The notes beneath the pieces were generated by a model, which searched no databases, was not told where the DNA came from, and was given only the letters and a program-made list of their open reading frames with translations. 64,000 nucleotides of DNA from SSF14 sp046331245 (GTDB lineage Bacteria > Actinomycetota > Acidimicrobiia > Acidimicrobiales > Microtrichaceae): contig JAXLRH010000012.1 in the NCBI GenBank assembly GCA_046331245.1, positions 53,060 through 117,059 on the forward strand, in the 5' to 3' direction. Shown piece after piece: positions 25,453 to 34,162 of the stretch (within the stretch, counting starts at the first letter, position 1; the number at the start of each line of letters is the position of its first letter). Made by a program: the position numbers and the translations under genes.

Positions 25453-26607
25453 TCAGACGGACCCGAGAAATCTAGCCACTCGGGCACGTTCTTCGTCTTC
25501 AGAAGGTGGTCCGGCCTCGGCGCTGGCCACCGCCTCCGCCGCCCGGGGGCTCAGCATGGCCAGCTGGCGGGCGAGATCGGCCTGCTGGGCCTCGAGGTCT
25601 GCGGCCTGTTCGGCGGCCTCGTAGGCCGTGCTCTCCCCCGCTGCGGTGCCGTTCGCGGCTGACGCCGTGCCGGTTGCGGCTGACGCCGTGCCGGTTGCGG
25701 CTGACGCCGTGCCGAACGGATCGAACGTTCCGAAGATGTCGTCGAGCTCGGTCACCGGCTCGAACGTCGAGGGCTCCGCCTCGGTCGCGGTGATCATCGG
25801 CTCGGCCAGGAGGGGTGACACCGCCTCGGGCGATGCGAGCAGCGCGTCGTCGAACGTCGGCGGCGTGACGGGTTCGTCGGGCGACGCCTCGAAGGCCGTC
25901 ACGAAGGCGGTGTCGAAGGCGGTGTCGAAGGACGAATCGAATGCCGAGTCGAACGCCGTCTCCGACGGCGCCTCGAAGGGAGCGTCGAACGCCGGCGCGG
26001 ATCCGCCGTCGCTGACCTCCTCGCCGACGACCACGACGCCCAGCGCGTGCAGGTCCCGTGCTAGGCGCATCGCCGGGAGCTCGCCGAGCTGCAACTGCTC
26101 GGCGAGGCTGTCGACCGTCATCGCTCCGTGGCGACCGGCCCCACCCGACGCGATCGCGCACACGCCGGCCCATGCCCGTGCATCGAGCTCGACCGACGGT
26201 GTCGCGAGCTCGCGCACCACGGTCAGCCGGGCCCACAGCGACGGGACGACCGCCACGATCTCGGCCCACTCGTCCATCGCCCAGGTCGCCTCGGCGATCA
26301 CGGGCTCGATCTCGAGCGGGGCGACGCGGAGCGGCATCGCCGCATCGGTGGGTTCCAGCCCCGCCTCGAACAGGAAGGCGCCCTCGGCGAAGCGCATGAT
26401 GTCGAACAGGACCTCGGCCGGGTCGGCGCCCACCGTGGGACGCCCGGTGCGGGTCGTCGTGCCGCCGACGAGCGAGCCCGCGGCGAGCCAGAGGCTGGCG
26501 CTGCCGCGGTCGCCGTCGACGACGAGGCGGCCCGACTTCTGGGACGATCCGAGCAGACGCAGCACGTCCACGACCGAGAACGAGTCGATGTTGCCCTGCA
26601 GTGCCAT
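25453..26607 (-). CDS. DUF4388 (PATAN-type) protein with repetitive tail
   Basis: A 384-residue protein. The first 110 residues match DUF4388: GNIDSFSVVDVLRLLGSSQKSGRL, a domain found in gliding and response-regulator proteins of many bacteria and thought to mediate protein interactions. Residues about 115-205 form a helical module. The rest is low complexity, with a run of Phe-Asp phrases (AFDSAFDS, FDTAFDTAF) and a triplicated ASAATGT segment encoded by 21-bp tandem repeats. It neighbours another repetitive protein with similar acidic Phe phrases, suggesting a functional pair. Confidence 0.75.
   Translation of the reverse strand: MALQGNIDSFSVVDVLRLLGSSQKSGRLVVDGDRGSASLWLAAGSLVGGTTTRTGRPTVGADPAEVLFDIMRFAEGAFLFEAGLEPTDAAMPLRVAPLEIEPVIAEATWAMDEWAEIVAVVPSLWARLTVVRELATPSVELDARAWAGVCAIASGGAGRHGAMTVDSLAEQLQLGELPAMRLARDLHALGVVVVGEEVSDGGSAPAFDAPFEAPSETAFDSAFDSSFDTAFDTAFVTAFEASPDEPVTPPTFDDALLASPEAVSPLLAEPMITATEAEPSTFEPVTELDDIFGTFDPFGTASAATGTASAATGTASAANGTAAGESTAYEAAEQAADLEAQQADLARQLAMLSPRAAEAVASAEAGPPSEDEERARVARFLGSV
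25648..25710. repeat. Three 21-bp tandem repeats inside the DUF4388 gene
   Basis: Units start at 25648, 25669 and 25690. The second and third are identical and the first differs at one position (gccgttcgcgg versus gccggttgcgg, with the same length). Because 21 is divisible by 3, the reading frame is kept and the protein gains ASAATGT repeats. This is consistent with slippage-driven length variation. Confidence 0.8.
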
Positions 26608-26693
26608 GAGACGAACCTTCCGCCCGGTCGATGAACTTCAGGCTCCTATCGGCACGTTTCGGACAATCATGAACCCGAATTCCGACCGGTGGC

Positions 26694-26730
26694 TCAGGAC
26701 GGGCAGTTCAGGACGAGCACGTCAGGACGA
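26694..26730. repeat. 14-bp tandem repeats spanning the aroE stop codon
   Basis: The heptamer tcaggac recurs at 26694, 26708 and 26722, exactly 14 bases apart, with similar bases between (gggcagt, gagcacg, gagcggc). On the minus strand each unit ends in TCCTGA, so the aroE stop codon is present three times in tandem, once as the real stop at 26722. Confidence 0.6.
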
Positions 26731-27549
26731 GCGGCCCAGCGCCGTGGCCACCGCCGCCGTCATCGCAGCGACCGGTGCGTCCACGCCCGTCCAGCGCTCG
26801 AACGCCGCCGCGGCCTGACCGACCAGCATCGGGACGCCGTTGCAGGCGACGGCGCCGTTGGCCCGGGCCCGGGCCAGCCACGGCGTCTCGGCGGGGTGGT
26901 AGATCAGGTCCATCGCCACCACGCCCTCGCCGGGCACGAAGCCGACCGGCGGGCCGTCCGTCGGCTGCATGCCGACCGGCGTCGCATTGATCACGATCCG
27001 CATGTCGGGCAGGTCCTCGATCGAGCCGACCCGACCGACGCCGGGCGCGAGCGCGGCGGCCTCGTGCGCCCGCTCCGGGGTGCGGTTGACGACGACGAGG
27101 TCGGCCGCTCCGGCGTCACCGAGCGCCGCCACACACGCACGCGCCGCGCCGCCGGCGCCGATGACCGCGATGGAGGTGCCGAGATCGGCGATGCCGAGGT
27201 GGTGACGCAGCGCCCACACCACGCCGGCCCCGTCGGTGTTGTCGCCGACCAGACGGTCGTCCTCGGGGCACACGCAGTTCACCGCACCCAGCCGCGTCGC
27301 GATCGGGGTGGTGGCGTCGAGCTCCGCCACCACCGTCTCCTTGTGCGGCATCGTCACGGACATGCCGATCCAGCCCTCGTCGCGCATGCGGTGCACGACC
27401 GCCGGCACGCCGCCGACCGGCACAGTGATCGCCTCGAAGCGTGCGTCGATGCCGAGCGCGGCGAACGCCGCGTTGTGGATGGCCGGCGACAGCGAGTGCG
27501 CCACCGGGTCGCCGATGACCGCGGCGAACGCCGGGCCGTGATGGCTCAA
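26722..27549 (-). CDS. aroE: Shikimate dehydrogenase
   Basis: NADPH-dependent reduction of dehydroshikimate to shikimate. The 275-residue protein shows the substrate-binding start VIGDPVAHSLSPAIHNAAF, MSVTMPHKE with the catalytic Lys, DNTDGAGV with the Asp, the Rossmann motif VIGAGGAARACVAAL, VNRTPER and NGVPMLVGQAAAAFERWTG. No ATG or GTG is available ahead of the first strand. The TTG at 27549 shares TTGA with the mltG stop, the same four-base overlap used by neighbouring genes, and is taken as the start. Confidence 0.93.
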   Translation of the reverse strand: MSHHGPAFAAVIGDPVAHSLSPAIHNAAFAALGIDARFEAITVPVGGVPAVVHRMRDEGWIGMSVTMPHKETVVAELDATTPIATRLGAVNCVCPEDDRLVGDNTDGAGVVWALRHHLGIADLGTSIAVIGAGGAARACVAALGDAGAADLVVVNRTPERAHEAAALAPGVGRVGSIEDLPDMRIVINATPVGMQPTDGPPVGFVPGEGVVAMDLIYHPAETPWLARARANGAVACNGVPMLVGQAAAAFERWTGVDAPVAAMTAAVATALGRSS

Positions 27550-28691
27550 CAGAACCCGTTCGCCTGGCACTCCGCCTTCGCCGCCTCGAACTCCTTGTAC
27601 GTCACGAGGAACACGTGGGCGCGGGGCTGCTGGGTCTTCAGCACGTAGTAGAGCCAGTTGCCCGTCGCCGGGTGGATCGCGGCGTCGAGGGACTTCTTCG
27701 ACGGCAGCGAGATCGCCGTCGGCGGGAGCCCGGGCCGGGTGCGCGAGTTGTACGGGCCGTCCGTCTCGAGCTCGCTCTTCGTGAGCGGCTTCTCGTTGCC
27801 CTTGCGGTGGAGGCCGTACAGGATCGTGGCGTCCACGCCGGTGGCGATCTTGCGGTCGAGGCGGTTGAAGATGACCCGGGCGATCTTGGGGCGCTCCTCG
27901 TCCGGATCGCCGGTCTCGCGCTCGACCATCGAGGCGATCGTCACGAGGTCGGCGGCCGACCGGCCCGTCGTCGCGGTGGCGTTGCCGTAGCCGAGCTCGT
28001 CGAGCGTCGAGTCGAACGTGCTGATGAGCTTCTGCAGGATCTGCTGCGCCGTCGCGTTCTCGTCGAACTGGTAGGTCTCCGGCAGCAGGTAGCCCTCCCA
28101 CGACGCCTTCGGGTCGGGGTGGTACTTCGACGTGACCTGGCCCGACACCAGCACCAGCTTCAGCGCGTCGACGCTGATGTTCGGGAACTTCTTGTTGATG
28201 GCCGCCAACGCGTCCTCGAGCCAGGTGCCGGGGATGATCGTGAGCACCTGGTCCTTCGGCGGCACGGGGCCGGCGTTCAGCACCTTCACGGCGTCCGACA
28301 TCGACGAGTTCACCTGGAAGTTCACGTAGCGGCCGGCCTTCACCGGGTTCACGTCGTTGAACTTGGCGTACCACCCGAGCACTCGCGCGCTGCCGATGAC
28401 CTTGCGGTCCTCGAGGATCTGGGCGACGTCGTCGAACGTCGAGCCGGCCGGGATGACCACCGACGCGAGCTTCGGCCCGGGATCACCGGACGGGTTCATC
28501 TGGCGGGACGCCCACACGAGCGTCCCGGCCACGAGGATGCCGAGCACGGCGAACACCGCCACCGCCGTCACCGCCAGCGGCGATCCGCGACGGGAGCTGG
28601 GCCGCAGGGGCTCGTACTCGCCGTAGTCGTCGTACTCGTCCGCGTACTCGTCGGATGCGTACTGATCGCCTGGGTATCGGTCGTCGCTCAC
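27546..28691 (-). CDS. mltG: Endolytic murein transglycosylase MltG (YceG)
   Basis: Membrane-anchored lytic transglycosylase that trims nascent peptidoglycan strands. The 381-residue protein has an acidic, Tyr-rich cytoplasmic tail (DEYADEYDDYGEYEP), one transmembrane helix (about 38-60), a LysM-like domain and the YceG domain with the catalytic Glu in EGYLLPETYQF and the block ASMVERE, YNSRTRPGLPPTAI. GTG at 28691 shares GTGA with the ruvX stop. Position between ruvX and aroE is the standard order. Confidence 0.93.
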   Translation of the reverse strand: MSDDRYPGDQYASDEYADEYDDYGEYEPLRPSSRRGSPLAVTAVAVFAVLGILVAGTLVWASRQMNPSGDPGPKLASVVIPAGSTFDDVAQILEDRKVIGSARVLGWYAKFNDVNPVKAGRYVNFQVNSSMSDAVKVLNAGPVPPKDQVLTIIPGTWLEDALAAINKKFPNISVDALKLVLVSGQVTSKYHPDPKASWEGYLLPETYQFDENATAQQILQKLISTFDSTLDELGYGNATATTGRSAADLVTIASMVERETGDPDEERPKIARVIFNRLDRKIATGVDATILYGLHRKGNEKPLTKSELETDGPYNSRTRPGLPPTAISLPSKKSLDAAIHPATGNWLYYVLKTQQPRAHVFLVTYKEFEAAKAECQANGFC

Positions 28692-29125
28692 AGATCCTCG
28701 TCTGGGGAAGCCTCCCGGCGGTGATCGAGCCAAGCCTGCAACATCACTGCGGCGGCGACTTGGTCGATGGCGCGCCGACGGGCGGCGGGATTCAGGTTCA
28801 TCTCGTTGAGTGACCGCTGTGCGGTCACCGTGGTCAGGCGCTCATCGTAGGTCTCGACCGGGAGGCCGATGGTGTCATGCAGCTCCGCCGCCTCGGCGAG
28901 GGCGGCACGGGCGTTGGGGCTCAGACGACCGTCCAGGTGGTACGGCACCCCCACCACGATCACCTCCACCTCGGCCTCGGCGGCCAGCTCGGCGATGCGG
29001 CGATGCTCCTGCTGCCGGTCGCCGGTGCGCTGCACCACGTCGTACGGCGTGGCCATCGTGCCGTCGCTGTTGGAGAGGGCGACGCCGATGCGCTTGGAGC
29101 CGAGGTCGAGGCCGAGCGCCCGCAT
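28688..29125 (-). CDS. ruvX: RuvX/YqgF, RNase H-fold nuclease
   Basis: Member of the YqgF family, involved in pre-16S rRNA 5'-end processing and proposed as a Holliday-junction resolvase. The 145-residue protein has the first acidic strand ALGLDLGSKRIGVALSN, the VVGVPYHLDGRLSPNAR segment and the YDERLTTVTAQRSL motif with the catalytic Glu. It lies between alaS and mltG, the conserved order. Confidence 0.95.
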   Translation of the reverse strand: MRALGLDLGSKRIGVALSNSDGTMATPYDVVQRTGDRQQEHRRIAELAAEAEVEVIVVGVPYHLDGRLSPNARAALAEAAELHDTIGLPVETYDERLTTVTAQRSLNEMNLNPAARRRAIDQVAAAVMLQAWLDHRREASPDEDL

Positions 29126-29130
29126 TCCGG

Positions 29131-31711
29131 CTAGGAGGGCAGGAGCGCGGCGCGGACGAGGTCGAGCGCAGCGTCGATCTGGCCGGCGTCGCGACCACCG
29201 GCGGTCGCGACCAGCTCGCCCTTGCCGCCACCGCCACCGACGAGCTTCACGGCGTCGGCGATGATCTCGCCGGCGTTCAGGCCCGATGTGGGATCGACCG
29301 CCGAGGCGACGGCCACACCCTTCCCGCCCGGCGAGCTCATGAGCACCACCACGCGCACGTCGGGGCGGTCGCGGAGCGACATCGCGAGGTCGCGCACCTC
29401 GTCACGCGTCTCGGCCTCGATGCGGGCGACGAGCACGCCGTCGACGGCGTCGTCCACCAGGTCACCCGCCTGCGCCTGTGCCACCTGGCGACGAAGGGCC
29501 GCGATCTCGGCCTTCTGGGCCTTGTTCTCGTCCAGCCGCTTGCGCAGGCCGTCCGCGATGTCGCCGACGGGGACGCCGAGCGTGCCGGCGATCTCGGCGA
29601 GGGTGCGCTCCTCGGCGCGGATCAGGTTGATCGGCTCCAGGCCGGCGATGGCCTCGAGGCGACGGATGTTCGAGCCGATCGAGGTCTCCGAGACAATCTT
29701 CACCGGACCGATCTCGCCGAGGCCGTGCCGCACGTGCGTGCCGCCGCAGAACTCGACGGAGTGGTTGCCGGCCTTCAGCACCCGCACGGTGTCGCCGTAC
29801 TTGTCGCCGAAGAAGGCGATGGCCCCGAGCGCCATGGCGTCGCCCTTCGACATCTCCTCGTGGGTGACGCCGGCGTCGGTGAGGATTTCGCGGTTCGCGA
29901 GGTCCTCGATCTCCACGATCTGGTCGGGCGTGAGGCCCTCGAAGTGGCTGAAGTCGAACCGCAGGCGATCGGGACCGACCCACGAGCCCTGCTGCTTCAC
30001 GTGGTCGCCGAGGATGGTGCGCAGCGCCCAGTGGAGGATGTGCGTGGCGGTGTGGTGCCGGCGGATGGCGTCGCGTCGGGCGGCGGGGCTAGACCCCCGG
30101 ACCGGCGCCGCGGAGACGCGAGCAGCCCCGCATCGTCGGACGAGATCACGTGCCGGACGAGGCCCGGCAGCGCGTAGGTGGTGTCGATCACCCGCAGCTC
30201 GGCGTCGCCGGAGCGGATCGTGCCGGTGTCGCCCACCTGGCCACCGGACTCGGCGTAGAAGGGCGTGCGGTCGAGAATGACGCTCGACCCGACGACGGCG
30301 AGGACGGTGGCCTCGGAGCTGTCGACCTCGCGGCCCACGAACGTGGTCTGGCCGTGCTCCTTGAGCGCCGCCTGGAAGTCGCCGAGCTCGGCGTCGGTCG
30401 CGACACCGGTCGACTTGGCGGCGGCCTTCGAGCCGGCGCGCTGGCGGGCCATCGCCGACTCGAAGCCGGCGACGTCGAGCTCGTACCCGCCGAGCTCGAC
30501 GAACTCCTGGGTGACCTCGAGCGGGAAGCCGTAGGTGTCGTGCAGCTTGAACGCGACCTCGCCGTCGAGCGTGCCCGACGGCGGCAGCGTGGCCAACTCG
30601 CTGTCGAGGAGCGTGGAGCCCGTCTTCAGGGTCTGGCGGAACTTCTCCTCCTCACGGGCGACCGTGGAGAGCACGATCCCGGTTGGCGACGAGCTCGGGG
30701 TAGGCGTCGCCCATCACGTCGATGCAGCGCCCGATCATCTCGCCGAGGACGAGGCGGTCGACGCCGGTGAGGTAGGGCGAAGCGGATGGGCACGGCGGAT
30801 GATGCGCTGAGCACGTAGCCGCGGTCCTCGTTGGACGGGATCACGCCGTCGGACACGAGGAAGGTCATCGTGCGCGGGTCGGCCATGAGCCGCAGCGCCA
30901 CGTCGGTGATCCGGATCGCCGAGGCGGTGGCCGGTGACCCGCTGCGCCTCGTCGACGAGCACGGACAGCACGTCGGCTACCGAGTACAGGGTGAGCTGCC
31001 GCCGAGCACGGCTGGACAGCTCCATGCCGGCGCCGGTGCTCGACGCAGCAGGCCGGCAGGTCGGTGGTGCACCACCGTCGGCGCCGCGGAAGTACTGCGC
31101 GAACACGAGGTTCCAGATCTCGACGTAGCGGTGTTCGCCGCGTGGGCTGTGGCCGGGGCCACCCTCGGGGCCCAGGTCGGGCCCGTAGTCGAAGAAGATC
31201 TCCGAGCCTGGGCCGCACGGCCCGGTCTCGCCCATCTCCTGGTAGTTGTCCTTGTCGAGGCGCTGGATGCGATCATGGGCACGCCGACCACGTCGGCCTG
31301 GTAGATGTCCTCGGCCTCGCTGCCGCTCGTGTGGCAGGATCCACAGCCGGTCGCCGTCGATGCCGAGCACCTCGGTGACGAACTCCCAGGCCAGGGATCG
31401 TTTCTTTGAAGTAGTCGCCGAAGCTGAAGTTGCCGAGCATCTCGAAGAACGAGAGGTGGCGGGCCGTGCCCGATGGCGTCGAGGCCGTTGTGCTTCCCGC
31501 CGGCAAGTACGCACTTCTGCACCGACACGGCTCCGCGGGTCGTACGGCACCTGCTCCTCCCCAGGAAGAACGGGACGAACTGCATCATGCCCGAGTTGGT
31601 GAACATCGGCGTACGTGGGTGATGCGGGATCAGGCCCGAGGACGGCACCACCGTGTGCTGGCGCTCAGCGAAGTACGAGGTGAATGCGGTGCGAAGTTCG
31701 TTGGCGCGCAT
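29131..31711 (-). pseudogene. alaS: Alanyl-tRNA synthetase gene with many frameshifts
   Basis: Every block of AlaS can be found in order on the minus strand, but in changing frames. These are the start MRANELRTAFTSYF, MMQFVPFFLG, SVQKCVLAGGKHN, HLSFFEMLGNFSFGDYF, GETGPCGPGSEIFFDYGPD, MTFLVSDGVIPSNEDRGYVL, the editing domain with HHTATHILHWAL and CGGTHV, and the C-terminal DHHA1 region with GGGGGKGELVATAGGRDAGQ. At least 13 frame changes fall between about 31560 and 30100, a mix of one-base gains and losses; the last 960 bases are intact. AlaS is essential and no second copy is seen, so low-quality consensus sequence is more likely than true decay. For example, one surplus C near 31398 breaks LAWEFVTEV. 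Confidence 0.9.
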
Positions 31712-31724
31712 GGTGCGCTTGAGC

Positions 31725-31982
31725 CTACCGGCCCCAGCGCGCACTCATGTTTTGGCGCATCTCCGCCTCGGCGTCCTGCTTGGCGGCACGCCCCTCGGTG
31801 ACGGCGGCGACCACCGTGTCGCGCACGTCCACGGCCCGCGCCCGTGCCGTGTCGACGACGTACTTCGGCGTCGCGCGCTCAGCGACGCGGTCGATCTGCG
31901 TCTTCACCTTGCGCTGGCCCCACACGGTGGCGGCGGAGCCGGCGGCCGCGCCCATGCCCATCCAGACGACACGCTTGAACAT
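31725..31982 (-). CDS. Small conserved protein upstream of alaS, function unknown
   Basis: An 85-residue protein with a hydrophobic, Gly/Ala-rich N-terminal segment (VVWMGMGAAAGSAATVWG), possibly one short membrane helix, followed by a charged helix rich in Ala, Arg and Glu that could form a coiled coil. It lies between the DUF948-like gene and alaS; small genes at this site are common in actinobacteria. The start abuts the previous stop and the end lies 13 bases before alaS. Confidence 0.65.
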   Translation of the reverse strand: MFKRVVWMGMGAAAGSAATVWGQRKVKTQIDRVAERATPKYVVDTARARAVDVRDTVVAAVTEGRAAKQDAEAEMRQNMSARWGR

Positions 31983-32344
31983 CAGATCTCCTCCGCGCTC
32001 TTGAGGCGCCGTGCCGCCTTGCGGGTGCCCCGGGCGAGCGCCGCCGTCTTGATCACCGGGTTGGACAGCACGCGGACCGTCGCGGCGGTGGCGGAGTCCA
32101 TCGTCTCGGTGACCGACGAGGCGACGTCGAGGAGGTTCTCCAGCCGGTCGACCTGCTCCGCCGCCTGGTGGGCGGCCGCCGTCAGGTCGACGCTCGCGGG
32201 CACGGCACGATCGGTGAAGGTCACGAGCTCGCGACGGAGCTGGCGGACGACGGAGCGCAGCTGCACCACCGACACGGCCAGCGCGGCGGTCGCGAGCAGG
32301 CAGACCACCGTGAGGGCGACGAGCACGACATCGGTCCCGGACAC
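31982..32344 (-). CDS. DUF948-like membrane-anchored protein
   Basis: A 120-residue protein with one N-terminal transmembrane helix (VVLVALTVVCLLATAALAVSVV) and a long amphipathic helix downstream (RRELVTFTDRAVPASVDLTAAAHQAAEQVDRLENLLDV), the layout of DUF948/YoxC proteins. Function is not established for the family. It follows rarA and precedes another small membrane gene and alaS, apparently in one transcription unit. Confidence 0.7.
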   Translation of the reverse strand: MSGTDVVLVALTVVCLLATAALAVSVVQLRSVVRQLRRELVTFTDRAVPASVDLTAAAHQAAEQVDRLENLLDVASSVTETMDSATAATVRVLSNPVIKTAALARGTRKAARRLKSAEEI

Positions 32345-32365
32345 GAGGGCGACACTAGCGGTGGC

Positions 32366-33439
32366 TCACCCCGGTGGTGGGAGCAACTCGGTGTCGGCGG
32401 CCCGGGCCATGTACTCCCCCACCTCCCGCGACTTCGGGGCGCGGGCCATGACGATGGTGGCGTGGGTGAGGTGGTAGCGAACCTCGGGCATGCCCACGAA
32501 CTCGGTGGCCTTCGCCGCCGCAGTGGCGATCAGCAGCGCCGAACGATCGGCGACGCCGATGTCCTCGGAGGCGAAGATCACGATGCGCCGGGCGATGAAC
32601 CTCGGGTCCTCGCCGCCGTCGAGCATGTGGTTGACCCACGCCACGGCCTGGTCGACGTTGCCGGCCCGCATGTGCTTGATGAACGCCGACGCCGAGTCGT
32701 AGTGGTCGCCGCGGTCGTAGTGGCCGATGCCGGCGCCGAGCGCCGCCGTCATCTCCGCCTCGTCGATCTGCGGGCCCGACGCGAGGTCGGCGGCCATCTC
32801 GATCGCCGTCAGCAGGCGGCGCCCGTCGCCGTCGGCCGACCCGACGATCATGCGCCGTGCACCGTCGGTGAGGGTGGCGCCGATGCGCTCGAGGCCCCGA
32901 TCGGCGAGCTCCCCCAGCTCCCGCTCGTCGAGCGGCTCGAGCCGCAGCACGGTGCAGCGCGACAGGAGCGGGCGGTTCACCGTGGCCCACGGGCTCTCGG
33001 TGGTGGCTCCGATGAGGGTGAGCAGACCCGATTCGACGTGCGGGAGCAGCGCGTCCTGCTGCGAGCGGGTGAAGCGGTGGATCTCGTCGAGGAACAGCAC
33101 GGTGGCGGTGCCCGCGGTGCCGAGCCGGGTGGTGGCCGCCTCGGCGACCGTGCGGATGTCCTTCACGGTGGCCGTCACCGCGGACAGCATCTCGAACGCG
33201 TGACCGCACTCGCTCGTGACCAGACGGGCGATCGTGGTCTTCCCGGTACCGGCCGGGCCCCAGAGGATGACCGACCGGAGCGTGCCGCGCTCGACCATCG
33301 TCCGCAACGGCCGGCCCGGTCCGACCAGGTGCGACTGGCCCAGCACCTCGCCGAGGTTGCGGGGACGGAGGCGCTCGGCCAGCGGCGCGCGACCCGACAG
33401 CCGGTCCTCGGCGGCGGAGCTGAACAGGTCGGAGGCCAT
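32366..33439 (-). CDS. rarA: RarA/MgsA replication-associated AAA+ ATPase, short C-terminus
   Basis: Acts at stalled replication forks with SSB and the clamp loader. The protein shows RPRNLGEVLGQSHLVG, Walker A WGPAGTGKTTIARL, Walker B LFLDEIHRF, sensor ATTESPWATVNRPLLSRC and the C-terminal IFASEDIGVADRSAL region. At 357 residues it lacks about 70 residues: the family normally continues after MARAPKS with a PxHLRD block and a GYKYPHD end, whereas here it stops at TELLPPPG. The missing block is not found in another frame downstream, so this looks like a genuine truncation. Confidence 0.9.
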   Translation of the reverse strand: MASDLFSSAAEDRLSGRAPLAERLRPRNLGEVLGQSHLVGPGRPLRTMVERGTLRSVILWGPAGTGKTTIARLVTSECGHAFEMLSAVTATVKDIRTVAEAATTRLGTAGTATVLFLDEIHRFTRSQQDALLPHVESGLLTLIGATTESPWATVNRPLLSRCTVLRLEPLDERELGELADRGLERIGATLTDGARRMIVGSADGDGRRLLTAIEMAADLASGPQIDEAEMTAALGAGIGHYDRGDHYDSASAFIKHMRAGNVDQAVAWVNHMLDGGEDPRFIARRIVIFASEDIGVADRSALLIATAAAKATEFVGMPEVRYHLTHATIVMARAPKSREVGEYMARAADTELLPPPG

Positions 33440-33495
33440 CGACGGACGTTATCGCCCGGGAGGAAATCCGACGGACCGCTCATATCCTCGAAAGG

Positions 33496-34158
33496 ATGCA
33501 GCAGATCGTCTTCCTCTTCCTCGCCACCTGCATCGGCGTCGTCGTGTTCAAGCTGCGTTCGAACGCAGCGCGCGAGCGCAAGTCGGTCATGGAGCGATTG
33601 GCCACGGAGCGCACCGAGCGCGGCGACTACAGCCCCACCGCGGAGCTGTTCCGCGAGGCCGGCGTGCCCACGTTCGAGCGCCTCAGCGACCTCGCCATCG
33701 CGCCCGTCGACACCATCGCGCCGGTCGAGACGGTCGTGCCGGTCGTCGCCGCCGAGCCGACCCCCGAGACCACCGAGCCGTCGGACGACGCGCTCGACGA
33801 CCTGCCGGCGCCGACCGGCGAGCCCGCAGCGTCCGTATCGAGCGACCTCCGCACCCTCTACCGGGGCATCGCGATGCCCGCCGGGCTCCGGCCCCTCGGC
33901 CCGCTCGCCCCCGAGGGCGCATCCTTCGTCACCGGCGCCGCGCCATCCGACGTGCACGCCGGACTCGACGCCGAGTTCGAGCGGCTCGGCTGCTCCACCC
34001 GCTGGGTGGCGCCCACGATCGCCGAGACCGAGCGCAACGGCGAGCGCGGGCTCGTGACGATCTACCCCAACCCCGTCGCCGCGATCGATCTCGACGGCGA
34101 ACCGCTGTTCCCCGAGGTGGCCCCCGGCCACGTCGTGGTGCGCATGCTCGCCCTGTAG
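33496..34158 (+). CDS. Membrane-anchored protein of unknown function
   Basis: A 220-residue protein with one N-terminal hydrophobic segment (IVFLFLATCIGVVVFKL) followed by a charged stretch (RSNAARERKSVMERLATERTERGDY), then a linker of Val, Thr, Pro and Glu residues and a C-terminal domain of about 100 residues (LRTLYRGIAMPAGLRPLGPL to VVVRMLAL). Not recognised. It is divergent from rarA (57 bases between starts) and convergent with aspS (4 bases between stops), alone on the plus strand here. Confidence 0.6.
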   Translation: MQQIVFLFLATCIGVVVFKLRSNAARERKSVMERLATERTERGDYSPTAELFREAGVPTFERLSDLAIAPVDTIAPVETVVPVVAAEPTPETTEPSDDALDDLPAPTGEPAASVSSDLRTLYRGIAMPAGLRPLGPLAPEGASFVTGAAPSDVHAGLDAEFERLGCSTRWVAPTIAETERNGERGLVTIYPNPVAAIDLDGEPLFPEVAPGHVVVRMLAL

Positions 34159-34162
34159 GCGA

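Noticed and set aside
29131..31711. Programmed ribosomal frameshifting in alaS
   Set aside because: Thirteen or more shifts of both signs without slippery heptamers cannot be programmed; sequence error or decay is far simpler.
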